Below are positions 47,263 through 57,600 of a stretch of 64,000 nucleotides of DNA, one piece after another. Numbering within the stretch: the first letter of the stretch is position 1; each line of letters opens with the position of its first letter. The notes beneath the pieces are model-generated. The model was not told the DNA's origin. It saw only the letters and a program-made list of their open reading frames with translations, and did not search any database. The stretch comes from Planctomycetota bacterium (lineage in GTDB: Bacteria; Planctomycetota; B15-G4; SIAN01), in the NCBI GenBank assembly GCA_016795285.1, contig JAEUIC010000025.1:248001-312000 (forward strand), written 5' to 3'. The position numbers and the translations under genes were made by a program.

Positions 47263-50200
47263 GGCGCCCTCCCGTCTGAGTCGAGCTCCCACTCGACCGT
47301 GAGGCGGCGGCGCCCGTCCTTCCGCAACTCGTCGGCGAGCTTCGCGAAGAGCTGCTGCGCCGCGGCCAGATCGAGCCGCTCCTGCCGCGACCGCTGCGGC
47401 GCCGCGGGTCGCGCACCACCGAACGGCGGCAGGCTTGCGCTCGGTGGAGAGTTCGGCGGTGCGGTAGGAGGTGAGCCGGATGAAGACGGCGAGGTCGGCG
47501 ATGGCGCGCTTGGAGCCGGAGCACTTGGCGGCGGCGCGGGCGCACGCGGCACGGCGGAGAGCAACCTCACCGCCTCCGCCTCGACCCTTGTGAGGACCGG
47601 CGCCAGCTCGCGCGCGAACTCATCGTCGTGGAGCGCCTCGGCGACCTGCTGGCGCAACCCCGCCGCAGCGCTCTTGCGCTCGTCGTGGAGGTTCTGCAGC
47701 GCTTCCAGCAGCGCCCACTTCGTCGCCCCGATGGCCGCCGCCACCTTCGCGGCCCCCTTGATCGCGGTGCCGAGCGACTCGGCGCTGACCGACGGCGTCG
47801 CCGTCGCCAGTGCATGCACAACCTGCTCAGGGCGCAGCGCCGCCAGCTGATCCAGCAACGCCGCCGCCGCTCGCGCCGCCATCAACCGCGGCGCCGTCGA
47901 CTCCTCGACCGCGAAGTCGCGTAGCAGCGGCGGCAGACGGGCAGCGACCGTTCGGCAAGCGTCGCGGTGCTCCTTCGCCAGCCGCTGCACCTCCTCCGCG
48001 AAGCTGCGCACTTGGTTGGCGCTGCAGAGCGCCGGCTGCGCGATGCCGAGCAGTCGCGCTCCGCGATCGATGGCCGTCAGCCATTCCGCTTCGTCCGGGA
48101 GCGCCTGCTCCTTCACCACCAGCTCGTCGTCGATCCGATCGAGGGTCGGCACCTCGATGCCGCCGTGGCGCATGAAGATGCGGTTGGTTGCCGCCGCGTA
48201 GTCGAGCAGGATCAGGTTCTGCGCCTTCGGCTCGAGCCCCATCGGCGTCGGACGATCGAGGAACTCGCGCAGCGCGCGCACTGTCACCTCGCCGCCGCTG
48301 CGCTTCGATTCGCGGTCGAGGTGGTCGCGCCAGTGGCGGTCGCGCACGAAGTGCGACTCGTGCATCTTCCCGAGCTTCAGCGCCTCCGCGACCTGCCGCA
48401 TCTCTTGGCGCATCTCCTTCGGGATGTCGATCCGCCCTTCGCGCACTTCGAGGCTCTTGTCGAGCCACTCCTTCACCCGCTTCCACGTCGCCGCCTTGAT
48501 CGACTGCTCAAACGGCGGATGGGCCGGGAACTGGCGCGACAGCAGCTGATCGAGCAGCCCGCTCAACGCCCCTTGAAGATTCGCCGCCACCGGCAGCCGC
48601 GGTGCGAAGGTGTCATCCAGCGAGCGGAGCATCTGCCCCGGATCGTGGCTGACGTCGACCACCGTCGCCTGCGCCGGCGCCACGCCGTAGGCCATCAGCA
48701 GCGCGTGGCGGAACCGCTCGGTGAGGGCGCTGCGCTGGCTGTCGAGGATCGAGCGGGCGCTGACGCGGTCGGCCGAGGCGAGGTGGCTGGTCGCCTGGCG
48801 CAGTCGATCGTCACTCGCCAGCACGTAGTCGAGCTTCACCAGCTGGCCGAGATCGCGTTTGGTCTCCTGCGTGAAGAAGGTCGGGATCCAGCAGACGGTG
48901 CGCTGCGGCTCATTCTTCGCGCGGAACGTCTTCACCCGTTCGACATCGTCGCTCCAGCTGAATCCCTCCTCGTCGAAGGGGAAGTCGATCACCAGCTTCC
49001 AGCTGCTCTTGCCGTTGCGGAACGACTCGTCGGGCAGATCGCGGATGTTCTGGAAGACGATGTCAACCTGCCGCTCCGAGCCGCGCCACTCGAAGCGGTG
49101 CGCCAGCTGCGCTGCGAAGAGGTCGTCGCGGTCGGCGACCCCCATCGACTCGAACAGCATCTGGCGCAACCGCCGGATCCGGTTGCCCTTGTTGTCCTCG
49201 CCGGCGACCTTCTCCAGGATCGCCTCGGTGTCGACGCCGCTGATTTGCAGCGACACCGTCGGATTCGGATCGTTCGGCGTGCCGGCCAGCCGGATCTCGC
49301 CGACCCGCGCCGCCCAGTCGCGCAGCCGCTTCAGGACCAGTTGCGCCTCCTGCCCCGGAATCGGCGTGGTGATCGTGCCGTGGTTGAGAGCCGCCATTCG
49401 CGCCGGCGTCAGCTCTTTCAGGACCGGACACTCGGGCACCAACGCCGCAAGCAGCAGCGTCTTCATCAGCCCGTCCTCGGCCCGGAACTGTCGCGCCTTC
49501 GGATCATCGGGCGCGGCCGCCGCCTGCGCCGCCGTCATCGAATGGAGCGACTCCAGCAGCGGCCGCAGCTTCGTCAGGTAGAGCTTCCTCGTGGCGTCGA
49601 AATGCGCCTTCGCGTCGGACGTGATCGGATCGTTCCCTTCCAGTAGGGCGTCGTAGAGGTCGCCGACCGGGATCAGCTGACCCAGTTCGAGTCGCTCGCG
49701 GCGGTCGAACAGCAGCTGCACCATGATCTTGAGCGCGGTCCGCTCGCGCTGCAGCAGCGACGAGACGGCGACCAGCACCTCCACCAGCGCCGGGCTGAAG
49801 GGGTAGACCTGCCGGAACATCCGCTCGTCGGCGTGCTTGGTCAGCAGCGTGTCCAGCACGTCGCCGCGCACCCGCTTCGTCTTCGCGAACGCCTGATCGA
49901 TCTCCTGCCGGGCCGCTTCGCTGCGCGGCTTGAGGACGCGCTTCTCGGCGATGGCCGGGAGGTTGCGGTCTTCGAGCTTCACCACCTGGAAGCGGGCGTC
50001 CTGCAACTTCAAGTTGTCGTAGAAGCCGAGCTTCTCGGCACCGGTCTGATGCGCGCCGATCAGTTCGCGCAGGTCGCGCTGCCGTGCAATGAAGCTGACG
50101 ATCGGGATCGGCCGGCTGGAGGTCTGCGACTCGACCAACTTGGTGAGCTTCTGCGTCTCGCGATGGATGAACTCGCTGTTGCCGACGTGCATCGCCAGCC

Positions 50201-51044
50201 ACAGGACCAACTCATCGAGGAAGAGCACCAGCGCGTCATAGCCAAGCGCCTTCGCGTGCTGGCTGATGACGGAGAGCCCCTCGTCGAGCGGAAGGTAGAG
50301 CTCGCCGTCGTGCTTCGCTACCTGCGCGTAGGCAGGGAAGAAGCGCGCGACCAGGTCGCTCACCAGCCGGCTGCGCTGCGCACCGTCGGCGCGCTGCTCA
50401 CCGGGGGCGAGCGGCGCCACGCGCAGCGCCGCCTCGAAGGTGGTCGCATTCCAGATAGTGTCGAGCGTGCCCCAGCCCGAACCGCCGCGCGCAGCGCCGG
50501 CGCCACCGTTCAGCTCGGCGAAGAAGCGCTCGTCGCCGAGCTGTCCGCGCAGACGCCGCGCGTTGTCGAAGATCGGATCGGCCAGGAAGACGGCGGGCAG
50601 CGGCGCTTCGGGATGGGTCGCACGCAGGTGGGCGACGTAGTGGCCGAGCAACGCCGACTCGAGGCTGACGGCCCCCAGCAGGTGGTAGGGCACACGCAGG
50701 AACTTCTTGCCACGCAGCCACCCGTCGTGGCGCGCCACCACTTCCGCGAGGCCGGGGAGCGAGCGCGCCAGCGACTCGTGCTGCAGCAGCAGGTGCAGCA
50801 CCGCCATGAAGTGGCTCTTACCGGCGCCGAAGCTGCCATGCAGATAGGCCGCCTTGCTGCTCTTCGATTCGACCGCCGACTTCACCAGCGCCAGCGCCTC
50901 GTCGAAGCACTTCGCCAGCTGCGGCGTCGCCTCGTAGTCGCCGAGGGTCTGCGCTGCGCGCGTGACGCCATCGGTCAGCTTGAGGACGAAGTCCTGCGTG
51001 TGGAGCCGTTCCGGGATCTCGATCAGCTCTTTCAGCAGCGTCAT
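47259..51044 (-). CDS. pglY: BREX-2 ATPase PglY
   Basis: 1261 aa from ATG 51044, whose ATGA overlaps the pglX stop. Large P-loop ATPase of the BrxC/PglY family: N-terminal LLKELIEIPERLHTQDFVLKL, Walker A LHGSFGAGKSHFMA (about 68-81) and Walker B LVLFLDELVLWLA (about 278-290). The C-terminal ~60 residues before the final helix are a Pro/Ser/Ala linker (near residue 1180-1215). The function within BREX is ATP-dependent, essential for phage exclusion, mechanism not established. Confidence 0.94.
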   Translation of the reverse strand: MTLLKELIEIPERLHTQDFVLKLTDGVTRAAQTLGDYEATPQLAKCFDEALALVKSAVESKSSKAAYLHGSFGAGKSHFMAVLHLLLQHESLARSLPGLAEVVARHDGWLRGKKFLRVPYHLLGAVSLESALLGHYVAHLRATHPEAPLPAVFLADPIFDNARRLRGQLGDERFFAELNGGAGAARGGSGWGTLDTIWNATTFEAALRVAPLAPGEQRADGAQRSRLVSDLVARFFPAYAQVAKHDGELYLPLDEGLSVISQHAKALGYDALVLFLDELVLWLAMHVGNSEFIHRETQKLTKLVESQTSSRPIPIVSFIARQRDLRELIGAHQTGAEKLGFYDNLKLQDARFQVVKLEDRNLPAIAEKRVLKPRSEAARQEIDQAFAKTKRVRGDVLDTLLTKHADERMFRQVYPFSPALVEVLVAVSSLLQRERTALKIMVQLLFDRRERLELGQLIPVGDLYDALLEGNDPITSDAKAHFDATRKLYLTKLRPLLESLHSMTAAQAAAAPDDPKARQFRAEDGLMKTLLLAALVPECPVLKELTPARMAALNHGTITTPIPGQEAQLVLKRLRDWAARVGEIRLAGTPNDPNPTVSLQISGVDTEAILEKVAGEDNKGNRIRRLRQMLFESMGVADRDDLFAAQLAHRFEWRGSERQVDIVFQNIRDLPDESFRNGKSSWKLVIDFPFDEEGFSWSDDVERVKTFRAKNEPQRTVCWIPTFFTQETKRDLGQLVKLDYVLASDDRLRQATSHLASADRVSARSILDSQRSALTERFRHALLMAYGVAPAQATVVDVSHDPGQMLRSLDDTFAPRLPVAANLQGALSGLLDQLLSRQFPAHPPFEQSIKAATWKRVKEWLDKSLEVREGRIDIPKEMRQEMRQVAEALKLGKMHESHFVRDRHWRDHLDRESKRSGGEVTVRALREFLDRPTPMGLEPKAQNLILLDYAAATNRIFMRHGGIEVPTLDRIDDELVVKEQALPDEAEWLTAIDRGARLLGIAQPALCSANQVRSFAEEVQRLAKEHRDACRTVAARLPPLLRDFAVEESTAPRLMAARAAAALLDQLAALRPEQVVHALATATPSVSAESLGTAIKGAAKVAAAIGATKWALLEALQNLHDERKSAAAGLRQQVAEALHDDEFARELAPVLTRVEAEAVRLLSAVPRAPAPPPSAPAPSAPSPTSPSSSGSPPTAPPNSPPSASLPPFGGARPAAPQRSRQERLDLAAAQQLFAKLADELRKDGRRRLTVEWELDSDGRAP

Positions 51045-54000
51045 GCGTCGCCCTTCGCTTGCGTCTTCGTCTTGCGCCGCCGTGCCGCCATCGGCGGCAC
51101 CATCACCCGCACCTCGGCCAGCGTCTTGCCGAGGCGGCGCGCCTCCCCGTCGACGAACTCCTCGAAGTAGTTCCCGAACGCGAGCCCCGTCGCCGGATCG
51201 AGCGCGTTGTGCCACTGCTTCAGCCACGGCACCAACTGATCGAGCCCGGCCAACAGCGGGCCAAGGCGCTCCGGCGGCGCCGCCTCGTCATCGCGCAGCG
51301 TGACGTAGCGAGCGGCCAACGCCTGCGCCTGTTCGCGCGCATCGAACCCGGCCCAGGTGACGACCGGCGTCGGGTCGCCTGCCAACTCCGCGCCGGGCAC
51401 GAGCACGAAGCGCTCCTTCGGGACGTCGAGCTTCCCACGCAGCCGCCAGCTCGGCCCCGGCAGGAAGTCGGCCGCGGCGTATTTGGGCGGCGGCTCGATC
51501 GGGCCGACCTTCTCGCCCGCGTCCTCGCGCCGCTGGAGTTCCCAGCACTTCTCCCAGAGCGCGCGCTTGCGAAGACCGGAGTCGCGGTAGCGCAGCCTCG
51601 GCAGGTAGGGCACCGCCTCGTCGAGCGCGAGCGTCGTCACCAGCGCCGTCAAGTCGAAGTCGGCACGCTTCGTGTAGAGCTCCGCCACCTGCAGGAACTC
51701 GCCGTCGTGGCGCACCCGATCAGCGAGCTGCGCACCGCTCAGAAGTTGCGCCTCCGGCCAGAAGCGCCGCTCTTCGAGACGCGCCAGCAGCCATTGCCGT
51801 AGTGCGCGCTCCTCCTGCACTTCCCACGACTCACTGGCCCAGCGCCGCTTGTACTCGGGGCGCTCGATCAGGCGGACGTTGGCGTTCGACTCGATCTCGG
51901 CGATGCGCCGTTCGACGAGCTGGCGGTAGGCCGCCGGCCACTGGGATGGGAGTTCGGTGATCGGCTTCGAGCCATGGCGGGCGAACCACTCCGTCGACTG
52001 CTTGCCACTGGCCACGTCGCGGGCCAGGACGATCTCGAACGCTCGCGTGCCGAGCTCGATGGGCACAGCTCCAGCGGTCGACACGAGAGCCTCAGGCGTG
52101 AGCGCGAACGCGGCGTAGGTCGCCCAATCGAGCTCTTCCTGCACCCCAGTCATTATTTGGAACAGTGCCGAGTACCGAACCCGCGCGGCATCGAGTGTCG
52201 TCCGCGACGGTACTCCATCGCAGAGCACGCGGAGCGGAGCGGTCGCTGCAAGTTCGGCGATCGTCGAATCGAGTCGCCGTCCGAGTTCCACTGACAGCTG
52301 AGCCGGGAGCGGGAATGCCTCGACTTTCGTACCGGTGAACTCGAAGAACCGCTCCCACTCTTCGTTGGCGATCCCCCCGCCGTACCCGCCATTGCCCTTG
52401 TCGTGGCAGACCTGCCGCAGCCAAAACCCGGCGAGTGACGAGTTCAGCAATCCGAGCACACCGAGGTGGTCGTCCTCGGTCGCGTCGGGCGGCAGCTTGA
52501 TCACCGGCGCTGACTGTTTGAACACCTTTCCGCCGCGATCGAGCACGAAATGGTTGTGCGTCGCGACGAAGGCGAACGCGATCGAGAGCGGGGTGCGATT
52601 ACGGTCGATCGGGAGCTGGTGGTACTCGAACCACGGACGGCCGCGTTCGCGATACGTCGTCTTGCTGAAGTCCAGCCGCTCGCGCAGGACCGTCCGCATC
52701 GGCCACAACCAGCGCTGCAGGAGCGGCGAGTCGACGAGTTCGATCGCCTCGTTGTACGGGAACGCGACGACCAGTTCGGTCGACAGCTGCCAGTCCCGAA
52801 CGAGGTCCCCGACGACCAAGGGGCGCATCATCTCCCGCGGCAGCTCGCACGCTTTCGGGCAGCCCGTATCGACGCTGAACGCCTCGTCTTCCCCTAGCAC
52901 GGCGCCAAACCCGATGGACACAACGTGATCCTGAAGCAGGCTCGTCGCCCGCTCGTCGATCAGTTCCTTCAGCTCCGATGCTCCGCCACCGCCAATGCTC
53001 CACGGGTGCTTCGCGAAGCGGCCGCGCTCGATGTCCGAGACGCTGACGAACGCGCCGGTGAACCCCGGCCGATCGACGTGGTCGACGATCTCGCGCCAGA
53101 CCTGCCCCCGCGCCGGATCGTCGGGAGTCGTCGGCTCACCCCGGATGCCCAGCACCGCACGCATCGTTGCATCGCGCGCCGGCCGGTGCCTCGCGAAAAG
53201 GATCACGGTGGGAGTTCCGTGCCCTGGGATGTACGCGCCCGAGGTGTCGATGACGTGGGTCAAGTCGCGCCGGTCGAGGAACTCCTCGATCAGCTTCTTG
53301 CCGAATTCCCGCTTCATGAACGAGTTGGCCGTGATCATGCCGACGTAGCCCGCCGGCGGCGGCGTCGCCACGGGATCTGCGCTGCCGAGCGCTAAGTCGA
53401 AGAAGCGCTCTGTGAAGGGCACCCCGAGCGAGTACTTGCGATGGCACGTCGCGTACTTGGCGCGGTACGCCTCGTTCAGAGCCGCATCCTTTGGCGTGAT
53501 GTACGGCGGATTGCCGACGACGACGTGGTAGCGCTGCTCGAGGAGCCGCTTCGCCTCCGCCGCGTCCTCGGTCGCGTAGGCGTGCTCGATCGACCTCTCA
53601 TCTCCGTGCAGTCCTCGCTGCACGCCACGGATCGACTCGGTCCGCGCTCCATGCAGCAGCGAATCCCCCGTCGCCAGCTGCGTCTTGAAGTTGAACGCCC
53701 CCGCCAGCCGCTTCACTCCCGCCGCCGTCAGCGCCGCCACCAGCAGTCGGAAGCGCGCAATGGCGATGGCGAACGGGTTCACGTCGACGCCATGGAGCGC
53801 ATCGAGCGTCCGCTGCACCAGCACGGTGACGTTGGTGCCCGGCTCCTTCTGCTGCCAGCGCTTTAGCAACCGGGGAAATGCGCCGAGCAGAAAGTGGCCC
53901 GAGCCGCAGGTGGGATCGATCAGCTTCACCTGCTCGAAGCCGAACTCGGCGCAGGCTGGTTCCAACGTCCGATCGAGGATGAACTCCTCGATGAACTCCG

Positions 54001-54613
54001 GCGTCTGCAGCAGGGCGAAGCGCTTCTGCGCGCTCTCCGAGAGTTCCTGGTAGAGGTCGCCCAGGAACCGGGTGTTGCGCGCTGGATCGGTGAAGTCGTG
54101 GCGCAGCGCGCCGGTGGCGCCGTCTTGCTGCTCGAAGAACTGGAGCAGCTCCTTCGCCCGGTCGGCGCTCGGCCCCACGACGAAGAGCGGGTTGTGGCTC
54201 CGATCGAAGAGCGGCCCCATCCCGGGCAGCGTCGCCACCTCGTCGAAGACCGCCAGCAGCCAGTCGCGCTCGTTCGCATCGAGGTGGGCGTGGAACCACT
54301 GAAGGCGCAGGTCGCGCGCCCGCTCGAGACGCGCGCCGACGCCGCCGAGCTTGGGCTCGGCCACGAGGTCGTTGTCCTCGAGGAAGCGGACGAAGACCGC
54401 CGCCAGGAGCCACGCCACCCCGACCTGCGTCACGAACTCCTCGCTCCAGAGCTCGAAGGAGTGGGCGGTGCGGCCCGCCTCCTTGGCGCGCGCATGCTCG
54501 GCGCGCATCGCCGCGAGGACCGCCGGCTGCTCCCCCATGCGCAGGCGCAGGTCCTCCTCCATGAGGGCGAGCTGGCGCTGCAGGTCAGCAAGGAGTCGCG
54601 GGCGAACGATCAC
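51041..54613 (-). CDS. pglX: BREX-2 adenine-specific DNA methyltransferase PglX
   Basis: 1190 aa from GTG 54613, overlapping the pglW stop as GTGA. N6-adenine methyltransferase: SAM motif I DPTCGSGHF (233-241) and catalytic NPPY (368-371). The C-terminal ~600 residues should contain target recognition. In BREX, PglX marks host DNA at a non-palindromic site and is required for exclusion of unmodified phage. A run of six G (C6 on the plus strand at 52373-52378) falls in the codons for GGGI at about residue 746, a possible slippage point. Confidence 0.96.
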   Translation of the reverse strand: MIVRPRLLADLQRQLALMEEDLRLRMGEQPAVLAAMRAEHARAKEAGRTAHSFELWSEEFVTQVGVAWLLAAVFVRFLEDNDLVAEPKLGGVGARLERARDLRLQWFHAHLDANERDWLLAVFDEVATLPGMGPLFDRSHNPLFVVGPSADRAKELLQFFEQQDGATGALRHDFTDPARNTRFLGDLYQELSESAQKRFALLQTPEFIEEFILDRTLEPACAEFGFEQVKLIDPTCGSGHFLLGAFPRLLKRWQQKEPGTNVTVLVQRTLDALHGVDVNPFAIAIARFRLLVAALTAAGVKRLAGAFNFKTQLATGDSLLHGARTESIRGVQRGLHGDERSIEHAYATEDAAEAKRLLEQRYHVVVGNPPYITPKDAALNEAYRAKYATCHRKYSLGVPFTERFFDLALGSADPVATPPPAGYVGMITANSFMKREFGKKLIEEFLDRRDLTHVIDTSGAYIPGHGTPTVILFARHRPARDATMRAVLGIRGEPTTPDDPARGQVWREIVDHVDRPGFTGAFVSVSDIERGRFAKHPWSIGGGGASELKELIDERATSLLQDHVVSIGFGAVLGEDEAFSVDTGCPKACELPREMMRPLVVGDLVRDWQLSTELVVAFPYNEAIELVDSPLLQRWLWPMRTVLRERLDFSKTTYRERGRPWFEYHQLPIDRNRTPLSIAFAFVATHNHFVLDRGGKVFKQSAPVIKLPPDATEDDHLGVLGLLNSSLAGFWLRQVCHDKGNGGYGGGIANEEWERFFEFTGTKVEAFPLPAQLSVELGRRLDSTIAELAATAPLRVLCDGVPSRTTLDAARVRYSALFQIMTGVQEELDWATYAAFALTPEALVSTAGAVPIELGTRAFEIVLARDVASGKQSTEWFARHGSKPITELPSQWPAAYRQLVERRIAEIESNANVRLIERPEYKRRWASESWEVQEERALRQWLLARLEERRFWPEAQLLSGAQLADRVRHDGEFLQVAELYTKRADFDLTALVTTLALDEAVPYLPRLRYRDSGLRKRALWEKCWELQRREDAGEKVGPIEPPPKYAAADFLPGPSWRLRGKLDVPKERFVLVPGAELAGDPTPVVTWAGFDAREQAQALAARYVTLRDDEAAPPERLGPLLAGLDQLVPWLKQWHNALDPATGLAFGNYFEEFVDGEARRLGKTLAEVRVMVPPMAARRRKTKTQAKGDA
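52373..52378 (-). other. Homopolymeric G6 tract in pglX
   Basis: Six consecutive C on the plus strand, hence six G in the coding strand, within conserved-looking sequence GYGGGIANEEW. Length change would shift the frame and truncate PglX at about two-thirds. pglX phase variation by guanine-tract length is known in Streptomyces. At six bases the slip rate may be low. Confidence 0.4.
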
Positions 54614-57600
54614 GGGCGGGGGTTCCCTTCCTGCAGCGTCCCGCGCGCGCGGGCGCCGACGGAGCGATGGCGGTTCTTCACCCAAGCGGAGTCGAGTGCC
54701 AGCCACTCGCCGTTGGCGAGGACCGGCACGAGGCGGCCATCGATCTGCGGTCGTGGCCCGGGCGACGACTGCGCCAGGAGCAGCCAGAGTCCGTGCAGAG
54801 GCCGCTCGCCTGCCTCGGGGCGGCGTCCGGCCCGCTCGCGCAGCGCGGCGAGGCGCTCGATCTGCTCGTACCGCTTAAGGAGCCCTAGCTCGGTGAGCAG
54901 CAGCGGCCGGCCAGCGGCCGAAAGTTCGGCCAGCAGCTCCCCCGTCGCCAGCGACGCCAGCGTGACGAGATTGCGCCAGCCGGCAGCGCCCTCGCCCGCC
55001 GCGTCGGTCGCGCGCACCAACTGCCAGTCGACCCCCTTCTCCTGCGCGATTCGCTTCATCCGCGCCAGCAGCGCCGCGTCGAAGGAGAGGCCGTCCAACG
55101 CGAAGCGGGCGCGCAGCTCGGCGCGCGCGGCGAGGTAGTGGCGCGGCAACACGGAGAGGGCGAGGAAGCCGCCGCGGCGATGCGAGAGGGTGAGGCGGCG
55201 TTCCACCTCGGCGGCGTTCACCACCTCCGGATCGACCTCGGTCGGCGCGAGCGGCGCCAACTCGGGCGCAGTCGTGTGGCGCGAACTGGTGGCGTCGGCC
55301 TGCGTCAGCTGCGTCGTCCGCAGGTCGTGGGCGACGTAGGCGTTCTTCGCCGGGTCGAAGCGGATCAGCCGGCCCGATTCCTTCAGCAGCTCGTCCAGCG
55401 CCGGCCGCGGCGGCAGCGGCGCGGCGTCGGGATAGCGGGCCGCGATCCGCTCGCGCAATTGCGCTTCGGTGATCGTCTCCTGGTTCAGCAGCGCGGCGTG
55501 GGCCAACTTCAGCGCTCGCTCCGCAGGCATCCCCTTCGGATAGAGCTCGAGGCGGTTCGAGACGGCGGCGCGCTCCGAGGCCGCGGCGGCGAGGCGAACC
55601 AGGCGGCTCGGCGCGACGACCGGTGAACCGGCGGGTGGTGCGATCCCTTGCAGCGACTGGATGACGGCAGCCGGCGCCGCCAGCGGGTCGGCGAGCGCCA
55701 GGGCATCGGCCTTCTTGCCAAGCTTCAGCGCCCACTCGGCGAGCGCGCTCGACTGCGCGACCAGCGGGCGTGCGCCGAGGCGGTGGAGCGCGAAGCGCTG
55801 CGGTGACGCGGCGCCGTCGACCGCGCGCTCCGTCTCCAGTGCCGCGCGCAGGAGCGATTCGAATCGGCGCGGGGCGCTGGCGTCGGCCCGTTCGGCGCTC
55901 GACTCGACGAAGGAGCGCACCAGCTCGTCGAAGGTGGCGACGCCGCCATGCGCGTCGAGCAGCGCGGCGACCTCATCGCGAAGCTGCGCGACGGGCGCGA
56001 TCTTGAGCCAGCGCGTCGTCTCCTTGGCGAGGAGCTGCCGGATCCGCTCGCGGGTGACGCCGGTCGAGGTGGCGACGTCGCTCTGCGTGACGACGGCGCT
56101 GGCGTTCGCAGCGCCACGCAACGGGGCGAGGCCAAGCAGCTGCTCGATGGCGACGACGCGGGTCGTGTCGCGGTCGTTGCGCTTCGCCGGAAGCAGCTGG
56201 CGCAGGAGCGTGGCGCTGTCGAGCGCCTGCGGCGTCTCGGAGGAAGCGGCGGCCGGCGCGGCGGGCGCGGGCGCAACGGCGTCGCGCTGGTCGCGCGGGA
56301 ACTTTGCGGTGAGGAGCTTCAGCAGCTCGAAGAGCTTCTTGCGCGTCTCGTTGCCAACGCCGCGCATCAACGGAATCTGCGCGACAGGCAGCGCGAGGAG
56401 CTCGCGGACGACGGCGACGTTCACCCGCTCGAGCGCGTTCAATGCGCGGTTCGTGAGCCCCAACGTGGCGAGCGGCGAGTCGAGCGTCGCCTCGGAGACC
56501 GCGGCGACGAAGTCGATGGCGCCGCCATCGCTGCTCGACAGTGCCGGGGCATCGACCGTGTCGAAGACCTTGCGCCACTTGCGCAGCATCTCCTCGGCGT
56601 TGTCGAAGCGCTGCTTCGGATCGCGCCGGAGCGCTTGCTGGAAGAAGGTGCGCAGCGGCTCGCGCAGTGCGGCCGGCAAGAGGTCCGCGTCGAGCGTCGC
56701 CTCGACGTCGAGCAGCGCCGGGTCGGTGCGGCCGTCGCCGAACTTGGGCAGCGTGGCGGTCGCCATCTCGTAGAGCGAGACGGCGGCGGAGAAGCGCTCG
56801 GCGTGGAGGTCCCAGCGCGGCGGCTTGCGCAGCGACAGGAAGGGGTCGATGTAGTGGCCGGTGCCGGCGCGCAGGTTCTCGGTCGGCGTCCGCGCGAGGG
56901 AGAAGTCGAAGAGGACGGCGTGCTGCCGATCCCCGCGCCCCATCGGAACGACGCCGATGTTGTCGGGCTTCACGTCGCGGTGGGCGATGCCGCGCTGCTC
57001 CAGATGGACCAGCGCGTCGAGGAGGTCCTCCCCGTAGCGCTGCAGCAGGTCGATGCCGAACGGCCCGTCGCGCCGCAGCAGCTGCCCCAACGTCAGCTCG
57101 CCGGCGAAGGAGAGCAGCAATCCGACGTGGCCGTTGATCTCGACCGTGCGGTGGCACTCGACGACGGCCGGATGGCGCAGCTGCGCCAGCACGTCGCCCT
57201 CAGCGCGCAGCAGCTCGTTCTTCGCCGGCTCCGCCGCGAGCTTCAAGACGCGCTGCGTTCCGGCGTGGTCGACCAGGAAGGCGACGGCGGTCGAGCCGTG
57301 GCCGAGGCGCTTCTGCACGGTGATCGCGTGGTCGAACTTGGCGCCCTTGCCCGCGGTGGTCGGGTCGCCCTCGAACTGGTCGTCGGGGCGGGTGTACTCC
57401 TCCTCGACCGTCTCGAGCTGGTCGAGGAACTCGCGCACCGAGCCGAAGCGCGCGGCAGCGTCGGGGTGGGTCGCGTTGCGGACCAGCTCGCAGAGCGACT
57501 CCTTCGCACCGTCGAGGACCGCGGCGATCTCGAGGCCACGGCGGCCGGCGAGCTTCTGCGTCAGCTCGAGCTGCGAGGTGGCCGGCGGCTCGCCCGAGAA

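Noticed and set aside
43474..47850. Plus-strand open frame opposite brxD and pglZ
   Set aside because: Antisense shadow of genuine BREX genes with no domain resemblance.
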